Positions 33,885 to 41,598 of a DNA stretch of 64,000 nucleotides are shown here, piece after piece. The position numbers and the translations under genes were made by a program. The notes below the pieces were generated by a model that worked only from the letters and a program-made list of their open reading frames with translations, had not been told where the DNA came from and did no database searches. This DNA is from JBBDWR01 sp040902745 (GTDB lineage Bacteria; Actinomycetota; UBA4738; HRBIN12). How positions within the stretch are numbered: the first letter of the stretch is position 1; every line of letters begins with the position of its first letter. The stretch is from NCBI GenBank assembly GCA_040902745.1, contig JBBDWR010000028.1, positions 62,001 through 126,000 on the forward strand, in the 5' to 3' direction.

Positions 33885-34850
33885 GTGCTGACGTGTCATC
33901 TCTACCGTTCCGGCGAGTTCCACGGCGAAGTCCCGGTCGAGAAGATCCCCGAACTCCTGGAACAGGACGAGCACGCACGCGTCTGGATCGATGCGGTGCG
34001 CCCGGATGAGGACGATCTCGAGGCGATCGACAAGGTCGTCAAGCTTCACTCCCTCACGATCGAGGACGCGCTCCATTGGAACCAGCGCTCCAAGATCGAG
34101 TTCTTCGAGACCTACTTCACCGTCGTGATCCACGCGCTGGAGCTCTCCGACGAGGACGTCCTGATCGACCGTGAGGTGCACGTGTTCGTCCATCCCCGGG
34201 TGCTCACGACGCTGCGCAAGGATCCCGGCAGGCACTTCCCCGGGATCCTTGCGCACATCAAGCGGATGCCGGGATTGATCAAGGAGGGACCCGCGGCGTT
34301 GCTCTATATGATCCTCGACTCCGTGATCGACGAGTACCTGACGATCGCCGAACATTTCGAGGACGTCTCAGATGCGCTCGAGGATCGGGTCTTCGGGGAC
34401 GAGACGGGTCAGGCGGTGCAGAGGGATCTGTTCCGGATCAAGCGTGAGGTCACGATCTTCCGGCGTGCGGTCGCACCCGCGCGAGAGATCATCGACGTCG
34501 TGGGCGACCAGCCCGACTTCCAGACCCCGCGGCTCGCGCCGTACTACCGCGATCTGCAGGACCACGTGTTGCGAACCCTGGAGTTCATCGACAACGTGCG
34601 CGAGCTCCTCCAGTCCGCGCTCGAGGCTCAGCTGTCGCAGGTCTCGAACCGCACGAACATCATCATGAAGCGGGTCACCTCATGGGGAAGCATCCTGCTG
34701 GTGCCGACGTTGATCTCGGGGATCTACGGCATGAACTTCGCCTACATGCCCGAGCTCGACTGGAAGTTCGGCTACCCGATGGCGCTCGTGCTGATGTTCG
34801 GCGCCGCGTATGCGCTGTTCCGGATGTTCCGTCGCCGCGACTGGCTCTAG
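33885..34850 (+). CDS. corA: CorA family magnesium/divalent cation transporter
   Basis: 321 aa. A large N-terminal cytosolic domain precedes two C-terminal helices; the selectivity motif G282-M283-N284 (YGMNF) ends the first, and an RRRDW tail is typical. CorA forms a pentameric Mg2+ channel. TAGGCT (33873-33878) lies six bases before GTG 33885, a leaderless-type start. A receiver-like protein gene follows after 11 bases. Confidence 0.94.
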   Translation: MLTCHLYRSGEFHGEVPVEKIPELLEQDEHARVWIDAVRPDEDDLEAIDKVVKLHSLTIEDALHWNQRSKIEFFETYFTVVIHALELSDEDVLIDREVHVFVHPRVLTTLRKDPGRHFPGILAHIKRMPGLIKEGPAALLYMILDSVIDEYLTIAEHFEDVSDALEDRVFGDETGQAVQRDLFRIKREVTIFRRAVAPAREIIDVVGDQPDFQTPRLAPYYRDLQDHVLRTLEFIDNVRELLQSALEAQLSQVSNRTNIIMKRVTSWGSILLVPTLISGIYGMNFAYMPELDWKFGYPMALVLMFGAAYALFRMFRRRDWL

Positions 34851-34861
34851 ACTGCCGGACA

Positions 34862-35191
34862 ATGTGCCGGGCCGTGAAGGTTCTCTGCGTCGCGACCGAC
34901 GACGCCTCGCTCGTCGCCCTCAGGCGAGCCGCTGTGGCTGCCGAATGGGAACTCGTCGGCGGCGCGAAGAACGCCGCGGAGGCACGCATCCAGCTCGAGG
35001 AGGAGCGGCCGCACTTCCTCTTGGTGTTCGGGCCGTTCGCGGAGCTGGTGGCCGAAGCGCGTGAGCGGTACCCGACGCTGCGGATCGTCTCGGACCGAGA
35101 CCTCCCCGGGGCCGATGTGGTGGCCACCTCCTTGGCGGAGGTCCGCGGCGCCCTCGTGGGTGCGCCGCGACCGGGGGGTCCCGTCCGCTGA
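34862..35191 (+). CDS. Receiver-like small protein of unknown function
   Basis: 109 aa. VKVLCVATDDASLVALRRAAVAAEWELVG, HFLLVFGPFAELVAEARERYP and TLRIVSDRD follow the alternating beta-alpha pattern of a response-regulator receiver fold. The usual phospho-acceptor Asp and acidic pair are not clear, so it is probably a pseudo-receiver. TAGACT (34848-34853) overlaps the corA stop and ends eight bases before ATG 34862, so it could be transcribed on its own. No effector domain is present. Confidence 0.6.
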   Translation: MCRAVKVLCVATDDASLVALRRAAVAAEWELVGGAKNAAEARIQLEEERPHFLLVFGPFAELVAEARERYPTLRIVSDRDLPGADVVATSLAEVRGALVGAPRPGGPVR

Positions 35192-35195
35192 CGGG
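35180..35195. terminator. Hairpin at the end of the receiver-like gene
   Basis: CCCGTC-CGCT-GACGGG overlaps the stop codon at 35189-35191 and lies between convergent genes. A 6-bp stem without a U tract; a modest terminator candidate. Confidence 0.4.
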
Positions 35196-35212
35196 GGGAG
35201 CGGTTCTATCGG

Positions 35213-35662
35213 TCAGCCGCCCCAGGGGCCCCAGCCGTGCTTGTGTGCCATGCGGATCGACACGAGCACGTTGGCGCGTCCGTTGAAGGCGGACTTGCCG
35301 GCCATTCCGTACTGGCGGGCCCTGGAGGACCAGTAGCGCCGTACATGCTGGTACACGCCGAGGTAGGGCCCGGCCGAGTTGTACGCGCGAGGCTCGAACC
35401 CGGATTCTCGGCGGGCGATGGACATCGCCTTGCGCACGCCTCCGCGCACGCGCCACCGTTGCACGGCGCAGCGGATCGTTCGCTTGACCTGTCGGTCGCT
35501 GCGCTTCCATTCGTACTTGCAGAGATCGCGCGGTACGCGGCGTGCCGCGTCCGCGCTCGGGGCCGAAGATAGCGGGGAGAACGAGAACAACGTCATGATC
35601 CCCGTGAACAAGAGCGCCGCGGCGATGCCGCGGGTGGTGCGGGCATGTGTGGTCTGCATCAT
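35213..35662 (-). CDS. Secreted lysozyme-like / SLT-fold protein
   Basis: 149 aa with a long Sec signal peptide (hydrophobic residues 12-34, cleavage probably near SADA/A). The catalytic-type segment is ARRESGFEPRAYNSAGPYLGVYQH with Glu86, followed by W and NVLVSIRMAHKHGWGPWG, the pattern of lytic transglycosylase or Rpf-like muralytic folds. Two Cys (48, 65) may form a disulfide. The start at ATG 35662 (or 35659) lies directly after a TGGGG/CCCCA hairpin that contains the likely ribosome binding site. A role in peptidoglycan remodelling is inferred. Confidence 0.8.
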   Translation of the reverse strand: MMQTTHARTTRGIAAALLFTGIMTLFSFSPLSSAPSADAARRVPRDLCKYEWKRSDRQVKRTIRCAVQRWRVRGGVRKAMSIARRESGFEPRAYNSAGPYLGVYQHVRRYWSSRARQYGMAGKSAFNGRANVLVSIRMAHKHGWGPWGG

Positions 35663-36156
35663 GATGGGGTTTCACCCCCACGGCGGACCGGGGCTGGCGG
35701 CCTCGTCCTCGTCGCTCGGCACGGGAGTACCGGTCGACCCGCGGTAGGTCGTGGGTGTTCGCATCACCTCCTGGTTGCGTCGTCGGCGGATCTGTCGTGA
35801 CCTAGGCGCCCCCGTCGACCGCCTCCCGGCACCGGTGTTCGCCCGCGCAGAAGCCACCCTGGTGTCGGATGGAACCCACGCTGCGGCACGCCGGTGGAAC
35901 GGAGGGGGTGTCGGGGGGAACTCGTCGAACCTACCCAGGCCCTCCGACATCCGACAACCGACACGGCGGAAAACGACGAGAGCTCGATCGCCCGGACCGA
36001 GCTCCCCACCGGGCGTCCGGGCAGGTGGCGCCCATGGGACCGAGCATGTGACCGGTGGTCACGCGATCGGGCACCCGCACAGGTTCTCCATGACTCGTCG
36101 GGCCGGCATCCGGCCCTTCCGGTGGGCTCCGCGAGGATCGTCGGTACGATACAGGC
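35663..36156. other. 494-base intergenic region with structured leader of the lysozyme-like gene
   Basis: No convincing protein gene lies here. On the minus strand it holds a two-part long-range pairing: GGTCGAC (35732-35738) with GTCGACC (35814-35820), and TAGGTC (35745-35750) with GACCTA (35799-35804). A TGGGG/CCCCA hairpin immediately precedes the lysozyme-like ATG. A 30-codon frame (35764-35672) starts too close to an AGGAGG to be trusted. Near ispH, GTGACC-GGT-GGTCAC (36048-36062) is a 15-base palindrome, and TACGAT (36145-36150) is the ispH -10 box. The leader layout resembles a riboswitch-controlled cell-wall hydrolase gene, but I could not match a known class. Confidence 0.5.
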
Positions 36157-37104
36157 ATGCTGCGCAAGGTCATCATCGCTGCTCCCCGTGGGTACTGCGC
36201 CGGAGTCGAGCGCGCGGTCGATGCCGTCGAGAAGGCCCTCGCCAAGCACGGGTCGCCGGTGTACGTGCGCAAGCAGATCGTCCACAACCTGCACGTCGTC
36301 CGCGACCTCGAGGCGCAGGGAGCCGTCTTCGTCGACGAAGTGACCGAGGTGCCACAAGGGGCGGTCGCCGTGTTGTCGGCCCACGGCTCGGCCCCGGAGG
36401 TCTACGAGCACGCAGCTGGTCGGGGGCTCGACGTGATCGACGCGACCTGTCCGCTCGTGACGAAGGTGCACCTGGAGGCACGCAGGTTCGCGGCGGAGGG
36501 CCGGACGATCCTGTTGATCGGACATGCGGGTCATGAGGAAGTGGAGGGCACAAGCGGCCAGGCGGCGGGGCAGACGATCCTCGTGCAGACCCCCGACGAC
36601 GCTCGCTCCGTCGAGGTCCCCGACCCCGACCACCTGTGCTACCTGACCCAGACGACCCTCTCGGTCGACGAGACCAACGAGATCGTCGAGATCCTGCAGC
36701 AACGGTTCCCGGCGCTGCAGGGGCCCCCTCGCGACGACATCTGCTACGCGACGACGAACCGGCAGGACGCCGTCAAGGAGGTCGCCCGGCGCTCGGATGT
36801 CGTGCTCGTGATCGGCTCGCAGAACAGCTCGAACTCGAACCGCCTCGCCGAGGTCGCGACCGACCTCGGCACGCCCGGCTACCTCGTCGACGACGAGACG
36901 GAGGTGGATCCCGCGTGGCTCGAAGGCGTCGACGTCGTGGGGGTCACCAGCGGAGCGAGCGCGCCGGAATGGCTCGTCGAGCGCATGCTCACCTTCCTCG
37001 CCGAGCGAGGGGCGACCGAGGTCGAGGAGCTGCGCCTCGCCGAGGAGAACGTCCGGTTCTCGCTGCCCGCCGGGGTGCGAAGCATCCCGCTGGCGCCCGC
37101 CTGA
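36157..37104 (+). CDS. ispH: 4-hydroxy-3-methylbut-2-enyl diphosphate reductase
   Basis: 315 aa. The three iron-sulfur ligands are Cys14 (PRGYCAG), Cys98 (DATCPL) and Cys196 (DDICYATTNRQ). AHGSAP, the QTTLSVDETNEIV segment and IGSQNSSNSNRL are family signatures. It performs the last step of the MEP isoprenoid pathway, giving IPP and DMAPP. TACGAT (36145-36150) ends six bases before ATG. The gene ends six bases before a convergent Lrp-like gene. Confidence 0.96.
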   Translation: MLRKVIIAAPRGYCAGVERAVDAVEKALAKHGSPVYVRKQIVHNLHVVRDLEAQGAVFVDEVTEVPQGAVAVLSAHGSAPEVYEHAAGRGLDVIDATCPLVTKVHLEARRFAAEGRTILLIGHAGHEEVEGTSGQAAGQTILVQTPDDARSVEVPDPDHLCYLTQTTLSVDETNEIVEILQQRFPALQGPPRDDICYATTNRQDAVKEVARRSDVVLVIGSQNSSNSNRLAEVATDLGTPGYLVDDETEVDPAWLEGVDVVGVTSGASAPEWLVERMLTFLAERGATEVEELRLAEENVRFSLPAGVRSIPLAPA

Positions 37105-37110
37105 TCGATC

Positions 37111-37665
37111 TCACGCCCAGCTGGACGGATGGATCCCGTCCTCGTCGGACTCCTCCGGTGCGATCGCAACCGATGTCGTCGTCGACACGATGCCCTCGAT
37201 CCCGTGGAGCTCCTGCAGGATCACGCGGCTGGCCGCTTCCCAGGGGAGCGGGATCTCAACGAGGAGGTCGTGACGACCGGCGAGCACCGCGATGCCGCTC
37301 ACATCGCGGATCCGGAGCAGGATCTCGGCGACCGAGGCCACGGCACCGGCGCGCGTGTCGATATGCACGTAGCAGCACGGATCGTCGCGATACAGCGGAT
37401 ATCCCATGGCGACTTCTCCGGCAACTCCGAGGAGTTCCAACGGGACCACGGGGGCGGTCGTGCTACGGCGGACTCCGTCGACCGTGAGCACTTCGCGCTT
37501 GGTCGTGCGCCCGACCGAGGCGAAGTCCGCACCCTCCACGGCGACGAGGATGTCCCAGTCCCCGGTGACCGACACCGCGTTACGGACGCCGTGTTTGCCC
37601 GCCAGTTCGACGAGGACGTCGTCGACACGCGCCGGATCCGTGCGCAGATACACATACGCATGCAC
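37111..37665 (-). CDS. Lrp/AsnC ligand-binding (RAM) domain protein without HTH
   Basis: 184 aa. Two copies of the Lrp/AsnC effector-binding fold are visible: AYVYLRTDPARVDDVLVELAGKHGV...DWDILVAVEGAD near the N-terminus and CCYVHIDTRAGAVASVAEILLRIRDVSGI...RHDLLVEIPL in the second half. No DNA-binding helix-turn-helix precedes them, so it may be a stand-alone amino-acid sensor. TAGCCT (minus strand, 37677-37672) ends six bases before GTG 37665. No target gene is indicated. Confidence 0.82.
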   Translation of the reverse strand: MHAYVYLRTDPARVDDVLVELAGKHGVRNAVSVTGDWDILVAVEGADFASVGRTTKREVLTVDGVRRSTTAPVVPLELLGVAGEVAMGYPLYRDDPCCYVHIDTRAGAVASVAEILLRIRDVSGIAVLAGRHDLLVEIPLPWEAASRVILQELHGIEGIVSTTTSVAIAPEESDEDGIHPSSWA

Positions 37666-37729
37666 GATTCGAGGCTAGGCCTGGTTGGAAGGCGGCTCAA
37701 GCACCTGCGGACGGTCGTTGGTGGGCTCG

Positions 37730-38932
37730 CTAGCGGTGTTCGTCGCGAGGCGCACCGTCGATGGCCGAACCGCTCAGCTCGGCGAGCTCGCGCTCGCCCT
37801 CCTCGGGTCCGATCGAGATCAGCCGGTCGCCCCCATGCAGTCGGAAGGCCGGTCGCGGTCGGTAGATCCAACGGCGTCCGCGCTGCACGGCGAGCACGAA
37901 CATGCCTGTCTCCGTCTCGACCCGCAGCTCCTTGAGTGTGTGGCCATCCGCCGGGGACCCGGCAGCGACCTCGGTTTCGACCGTCGTCTCCTCGGTCTCC
38001 TCGAGCGCCATCTGCACGACCGGATGCATCTGTTCGCCGCGCTCCACATACCACGTCATCTCTCGCGCGGCGTCGCAGATCGATGCGGTCGCACTCGCGA
38101 CCCGCAACAAGCCGCGGAGCTCGTCGGGGTTGCGCGACTCGGGGGCGGCGCGCAGCACCCAGGACTCGAGTTCGTCCTGGAGCACGTCGCTCTGCGCCTC
38201 GAGCGTCGCGACCTCCGCGGCGAGCGCCTGGTCCTGGAAGAGCAGACAGGAGTACGCGAGACCGACGGCTGCCTCGGACGCGTCCTTCATCTCCACGAGG
38301 ATGTCGACGGCGCGATCGAGCTCCGACAGGACCGGGCCGTCGGGGTCGGGGTTCGGCAGCGCCGGCCCGCCTGCGAGCTCCCGGATCAGGTCCACGCCTT
38401 CCTCGGGTCCCCGGAACAGCAGGACGTCGTCCTTGTTGATCATGGTGCCGGCCTCGGGTGAGAAGTCCCAGTCGGTTCCGCGGCGGATCGCCATCAACCA
38501 CACGCCGATCTCGGTCGGAAGTGACAGGTCTCGCAACGAGCGCCCGATCGCCGGCGCGTTCTCTCGTACCTTGACCCGGCCCGAGACCTCGTCCGCGTGG
38601 CGTAGGTCCGGGCGGAGCGCCTCGGGGATGCCCAGCTTGGCCTCGACGACCCGGGCGATGTCGGCGGCCGCACCACCGATCTTCTCGATCGACGACGCGA
38701 TCTGCAGCACGCTCTCGATCGCCTCGGCGTCCTCGCGGCTGCGCGCCGCCAATACCGCCATCGTACGCAGGCGGCGATTCGTCTCGTTCATGCGGTCGTG
38801 CAGCCGCTCCACCTCGCGGGCGAGCTTCTCCTCCTCGAAGAAGACCGCCGCATAGGCCAGGTCGACCATCAGGTCGGAGACGTCCTTGGCCTCGACGAGG
38901 AGGTCCTTGACGGAACGTGGTTGGTCATCCAT
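37730..38932 (-). CDS. PhoU / RCK_C (TrkA_C) duplicated regulatory protein
   Basis: 400 aa, built as a tandem duplication: PhoU-like helices (about 5-95), an RCK_C/TrkA_C domain (about 105-190), PhoU-like helices (about 205-305) and a second RCK_C domain (about 315-390). Signs are the repeated VKDLLVEAKDVSDLMVDLAYAAV / AVDILVEMKDASEAAVGLAYSCL helices and the pair GVWLMAIRRGTDWDFSPE / GMFVLAVQRGRRWIYRPR. These domains normally gate K+ channels or transporters by binding ligands. It is encoded right after, and overlaps by eight bases, an MgtE-type transporter gene, so it probably regulates that carrier. Confidence 0.85.
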   Translation of the reverse strand: MDDQPRSVKDLLVEAKDVSDLMVDLAYAAVFFEEEKLAREVERLHDRMNETNRRLRTMAVLAARSREDAEAIESVLQIASSIEKIGGAAADIARVVEAKLGIPEALRPDLRHADEVSGRVKVRENAPAIGRSLRDLSLPTEIGVWLMAIRRGTDWDFSPEAGTMINKDDVLLFRGPEEGVDLIRELAGGPALPNPDPDGPVLSELDRAVDILVEMKDASEAAVGLAYSCLLFQDQALAAEVATLEAQSDVLQDELESWVLRAAPESRNPDELRGLLRVASATASICDAAREMTWYVERGEQMHPVVQMALEETEETTVETEVAAGSPADGHTLKELRVETETGMFVLAVQRGRRWIYRPRPAFRLHGGDRLISIGPEEGERELAELSGSAIDGAPRDEHR

Positions 38933-40172
38933 TCGAGACCCCCAATAGTGACAGAACGGACAGTAGGCAGATCACGCCGACGAGATCCATGACGCTGGTG
39001 ATCGCGGGAACGCTGTGGTTATCGGGATCCAGGCCGAAGCGGGCGGTCACGATCGCGACGTAGTAGCCCACGACGAGCACGATCGGCAGGGCGAACATGC
39101 CGGCCAAGATCGTGCCCCCGATCATGTCGCCGGCGCCCGGATTCGGAGAGCCGAGGGCCTCGGCGAGCCCGTACCCGATACATCCGATCAGTGCGAAGAC
39201 CGTCGCTCCGAACGCGAGCACGATCCCTCCGTCGATCAATGCGGGCCCCTCCGGGAGCCCGCGAGGCGTGATCACACCCAACTGCAGCTTCGAAGACAAC
39301 CGGGAGCAGAGGATCCCGCCGAGTGCTCCTGCCTGCCCGACGAACGGCGGGACGAGTAGTAGGACCGCCGGGTAGACGCGAAAGGTCGACGAACGCGCCT
39401 GGAGCAACGAACCCGCGAGGATGTCGAGCACGGGTGTCAGTACGATCACCGCGGTCATCTCGAGCACGACGCGCCGCACCACCCGATCGGCCACCGCATA
39501 CCCACGAACGACGGCCACGACCGCGACGATCGCGCACGCGGCCGCCGCGATCGTTCGGGTCGGCTCGTTGCGGACGAGGAACGTAGCGAGGAAGAGCGTC
39601 GGCAGCGTCGCCATGTCGCCAAGCGCGGTCACCATCGGCGTGGCGACGGCGTCGAGGTCCCAGCCGCGTCGATACGACAGCACCGAAAAGCCGATCGTGA
39701 CGGCGAGGATCAGCATCGAGCCGAGGAGGCCGCCGACGACCGAGATCGTCAGCAGATCCCAGAAGGAGATCGACGGCTCGCCGAACGCGGCGCTCGCCAG
39801 GCGGGCGAGCGCCGCCAGGTACACGGATGAGGAGAGCGTCGTGAGCAGCGCGACCGAGGCGTTCTGTCGCAGGACGCCGCCCTGTCGCATGGTGGTCTCG
39901 AACAGTCCGGCGTGGATGCTGGTCCCGAGGCGCGCGCCGATCGCGCCGAAGATCGTCCCCCGCATGCCGACGGCGGCCGGGATCAGCACGAGGAGACCGG
40001 GAAGCAAGCGGAGGGTGTCGTCGATGCCGGCGAGGATCAGGCCGGCGACGAAACCGGCGAACGTCGACACCACGAGGGCGACGAGCCCCTGGCGCAGCGT
40101 GCGACGCTCAGCTCCGAGGGTGCTCCACAGGCGCCGGGCGCGGCGCCGAACCGCGATCTGAGGCCTGGCCAT
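38925..40172 (-). CDS. MgtE/SLC41-type divalent cation transporter (double integral domain)
   Basis: 415 aa with about ten membrane helices in two homologous MgtE integral domains: SFVTR-like LIPAAVGMRGTIFGAIGARLGTSI in the first and LLVPPFVGQAGALGGILCSRLSSKL in the second. LDPDNHSVPAITSVMDLVGV near the end carries the conserved D-P-x-x-x-x-x-P-x-x-x-x-x-x-D ion-path motif. The N-terminal and CBS regulatory domains of bacterial MgtE are missing; the overlapping PhoU/RCK_C gene may supply that control. No ribosome binding site or TAnnnT box was obvious before ATG 40172. Confidence 0.88.
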   Translation of the reverse strand: MARPQIAVRRRARRLWSTLGAERRTLRQGLVALVVSTFAGFVAGLILAGIDDTLRLLPGLLVLIPAAVGMRGTIFGAIGARLGTSIHAGLFETTMRQGGVLRQNASVALLTTLSSSVYLAALARLASAAFGEPSISFWDLLTISVVGGLLGSMLILAVTIGFSVLSYRRGWDLDAVATPMVTALGDMATLPTLFLATFLVRNEPTRTIAAAACAIVAVVAVVRGYAVADRVVRRVVLEMTAVIVLTPVLDILAGSLLQARSSTFRVYPAVLLLVPPFVGQAGALGGILCSRLSSKLQLGVITPRGLPEGPALIDGGIVLAFGATVFALIGCIGYGLAEALGSPNPGAGDMIGGTILAGMFALPIVLVVGYYVAIVTARFGLDPDNHSVPAITSVMDLVGVICLLSVLSLLGVSNG

Positions 40173-40283
40173 AACCCAACGCCCATCGTCCGCTCGCTCG
40201 TGGTCGGTCGCGGGCCGGACGGCCCGTGGCAGTATCCGCCGTCACCGCAGGCGGGGCAACCCTTTCGGGCGGCTGCCGCGGGC

Positions 40284-41240
40284 TCACTGCGCCGGTTCAT
40301 CCACCCAGTCCCGGGTGCAGAACAGCCAGAAAGCCAGGCCCGCCCATCGGCCGTACCGCCGGAAGCGGCGCTCGATCGTCGAGTCCTTGGGGATCCGGCG
40401 ATGCCCCGCCAGGCGCGCGTAGGTGGGCCGGGTCCAGGAATCGAGGATCAGACGTGAGGAGCGACCGAGCGTCATCATGATGTGGGCGGCCGCGTACGGA
40501 CCGACGCCGGCGATCGCCAGCAGGCGCTCCTCCAACTCGTCGTCGGGGAGTTCCTCCGGGTCACTGCGACCCCATGCCTCCAGGTCCAGAGCTCCATCCG
40601 CGACCGAGCGCGCCAGCGCGATCAGGTACGCGCCCCGGTAGCCGGCGCGCGCGACCTCTCGGTAGAACCCCTCGTCCGCGGAAGCCATGGTCGCGGGGGA
40701 GGGGAACGCCCGGCCGTATGGGCCGTCCGGGGGCGGACCGATCGCGGGCACGCCGAGGTGGGTCACGATCGCGTCCACCATGCGGCGGGTGCCCGACCAG
40801 GCGCAGTTCGTCGTGCAGATCGTCTTCACCACGTCTTCGAACACCGTGGGGGAGCGGAGCATCCGACCTGCGCCCGTGGTGGCCCATGCGAGGTCGGGAT
40901 CGTTCGCGATCAGCGCGTAGAAGCCCGAGAGATCTTCGTCCATCCGCAGCACATCGCGCACGGCCGCGAGGACGTCGCGTGCCGCCGTCGTGCTGAGGGG
41001 GGGCCCGGCGACCTCGACAGCTCCCTGGCCTCGGCGACCGGCGCCGATTCGAACGCGGCGCGGGCGCCCCCGATGTAGTGGCAGCGTGACCTCGAGTGCA
41101 TGTGAGCGCTCGTCGAGCCGCATCGGAGGCAGGTCGCTGAATCCGTGCGAGTCGATCGTCCGGCGAAGGTCGATCGGTTCGCCGCCCGGGCCCCGAAGAG
41201 GGAACTGGAGCTTCGTGGTAGTGGCGGCGCCGGTACTCAT
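40284..41240 (-). CDS. HhH-GPD DNA glycosylase (AlkA/OGG-like)
   Basis: 318 aa. The helix-hairpin-helix LLAIAGVGPYAAAHIMMTLG is followed by the catalytic-type Asp in SRLILDSWTRPTY. The preceding TVFEDVVKTICTTNCAWSGTRRMVDAIVTHLG is typical of 3-methyladenine glycosylase/8-oxoguanine glycosylase superfamily members. No Lys occupies the bifunctional position, so it is predicted to be monofunctional. TACCCT (minus strand, 41253-41248) ends seven bases before ATG 41240. It is divergent from a small HesB-like gene. Confidence 0.88.
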   Translation of the reverse strand: MSTGAATTTKLQFPLRGPGGEPIDLRRTIDSHGFSDLPPMRLDERSHALEVTLPLHRGRPRRVRIGAGRRGQGAVEVAGPPLSTTAARDVLAAVRDVLRMDEDLSGFYALIANDPDLAWATTGAGRMLRSPTVFEDVVKTICTTNCAWSGTRRMVDAIVTHLGVPAIGPPPDGPYGRAFPSPATMASADEGFYREVARAGYRGAYLIALARSVADGALDLEAWGRSDPEELPDDELEERLLAIAGVGPYAAAHIMMTLGRSSRLILDSWTRPTYARLAGHRRIPKDSTIERRFRRYGRWAGLAFWLFCTRDWVDEPAQ

Positions 41241-41302
41241 GTGAGGCAGGGTATCGTTACACGCCGGCCGGTTGCCCGCGGTCCGCGAGTACCATCCGAG
41301 GC

Positions 41303-41563
41303 GTGACGATCGAGTTCACCGACCTCGCCGAACAGGCCCTCGAACGCTCGTCTGCCGCTGCACGGAGATTCAACCCTGCCGCGCTGCTCCGGGCCGCCTC
41401 GGCGTCCGGCGGCAGCGTCGATCTGCAGATCGTGGAGGCTCCACTTCCCGGCGACGAAACCCTCGTGCGGGCGGGGTTCACGCTGCTCGTCGCGTCCGGC
41501 CTCGACGGAACACTCGATGTCGAGGAGCCGCACGACCGCATCGTCCTGCGGGCACCCCGCTAG
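41303..41563 (+). CDS. HesB/IscA-fold protein lacking the cysteines
   Basis: 86 aa. FTDLAEQALE at the start and DAPLPGDET-like EAPLPGDETLVRAGFTLLVASGLDGTLDVEEPHDRIVLR at the end follow the HesB/IscA fold, but none of the three conserved Cys is present. It is therefore unlikely to carry an iron-sulfur cluster; a structural or ligand-binding use of the fold is possible. TACCAT (41290-41295) ends seven bases before GTG 41303. A true IscA-type protein is encoded at 55273-55614. Confidence 0.7.
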   Translation: MTIEFTDLAEQALERSSAAARRFNPAALLRAASASGGSVDLQIVEAPLPGDETLVRAGFTLLVASGLDGTLDVEEPHDRIVLRAPR

Positions 41564-41577
41564 CGAGCTCCGACACG

Positions 41578-41593
41578 GTCGCCGGCCGGCGAC
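41578..41593. terminator. Perfect 16-bp palindrome between convergent genes
   Basis: GTCGCCGG (41578-41585) and CCGGCGAC (41586-41593) form a perfect palindrome in the 35-base gap between the convergent HesB-like and gabT genes. As RNA it would give a GTCGCC/GGCGAC stem with a GGCC loop; probable bidirectional terminator. Confidence 0.6.
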
Positions 41594-41598
41594 TGACC

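Noticed and set aside
35672..35764. Possible 30-codon leader peptide with AGGAGG upstream
   Set aside because: Only two bases separate AGGAGG from the ATG, too close for normal initiation, and the peptide has no features; kept only as part of the leader description.
35663..35960. c-di-AMP (ydaO-type) riboswitch
   Set aside because: Context is suitable and a GGGGTGAA string occurs, but it is at the wrong place (next to the start codon) and the remaining conserved blocks are missing.
40037..40300. Small minus-strand frame starting with a Cys-rich CPACGDGGYC segment
   Set aside because: It overlaps the N-terminus of the MgtE-type gene, has no ribosome binding site or -10 box, and most of it is shadow sequence.
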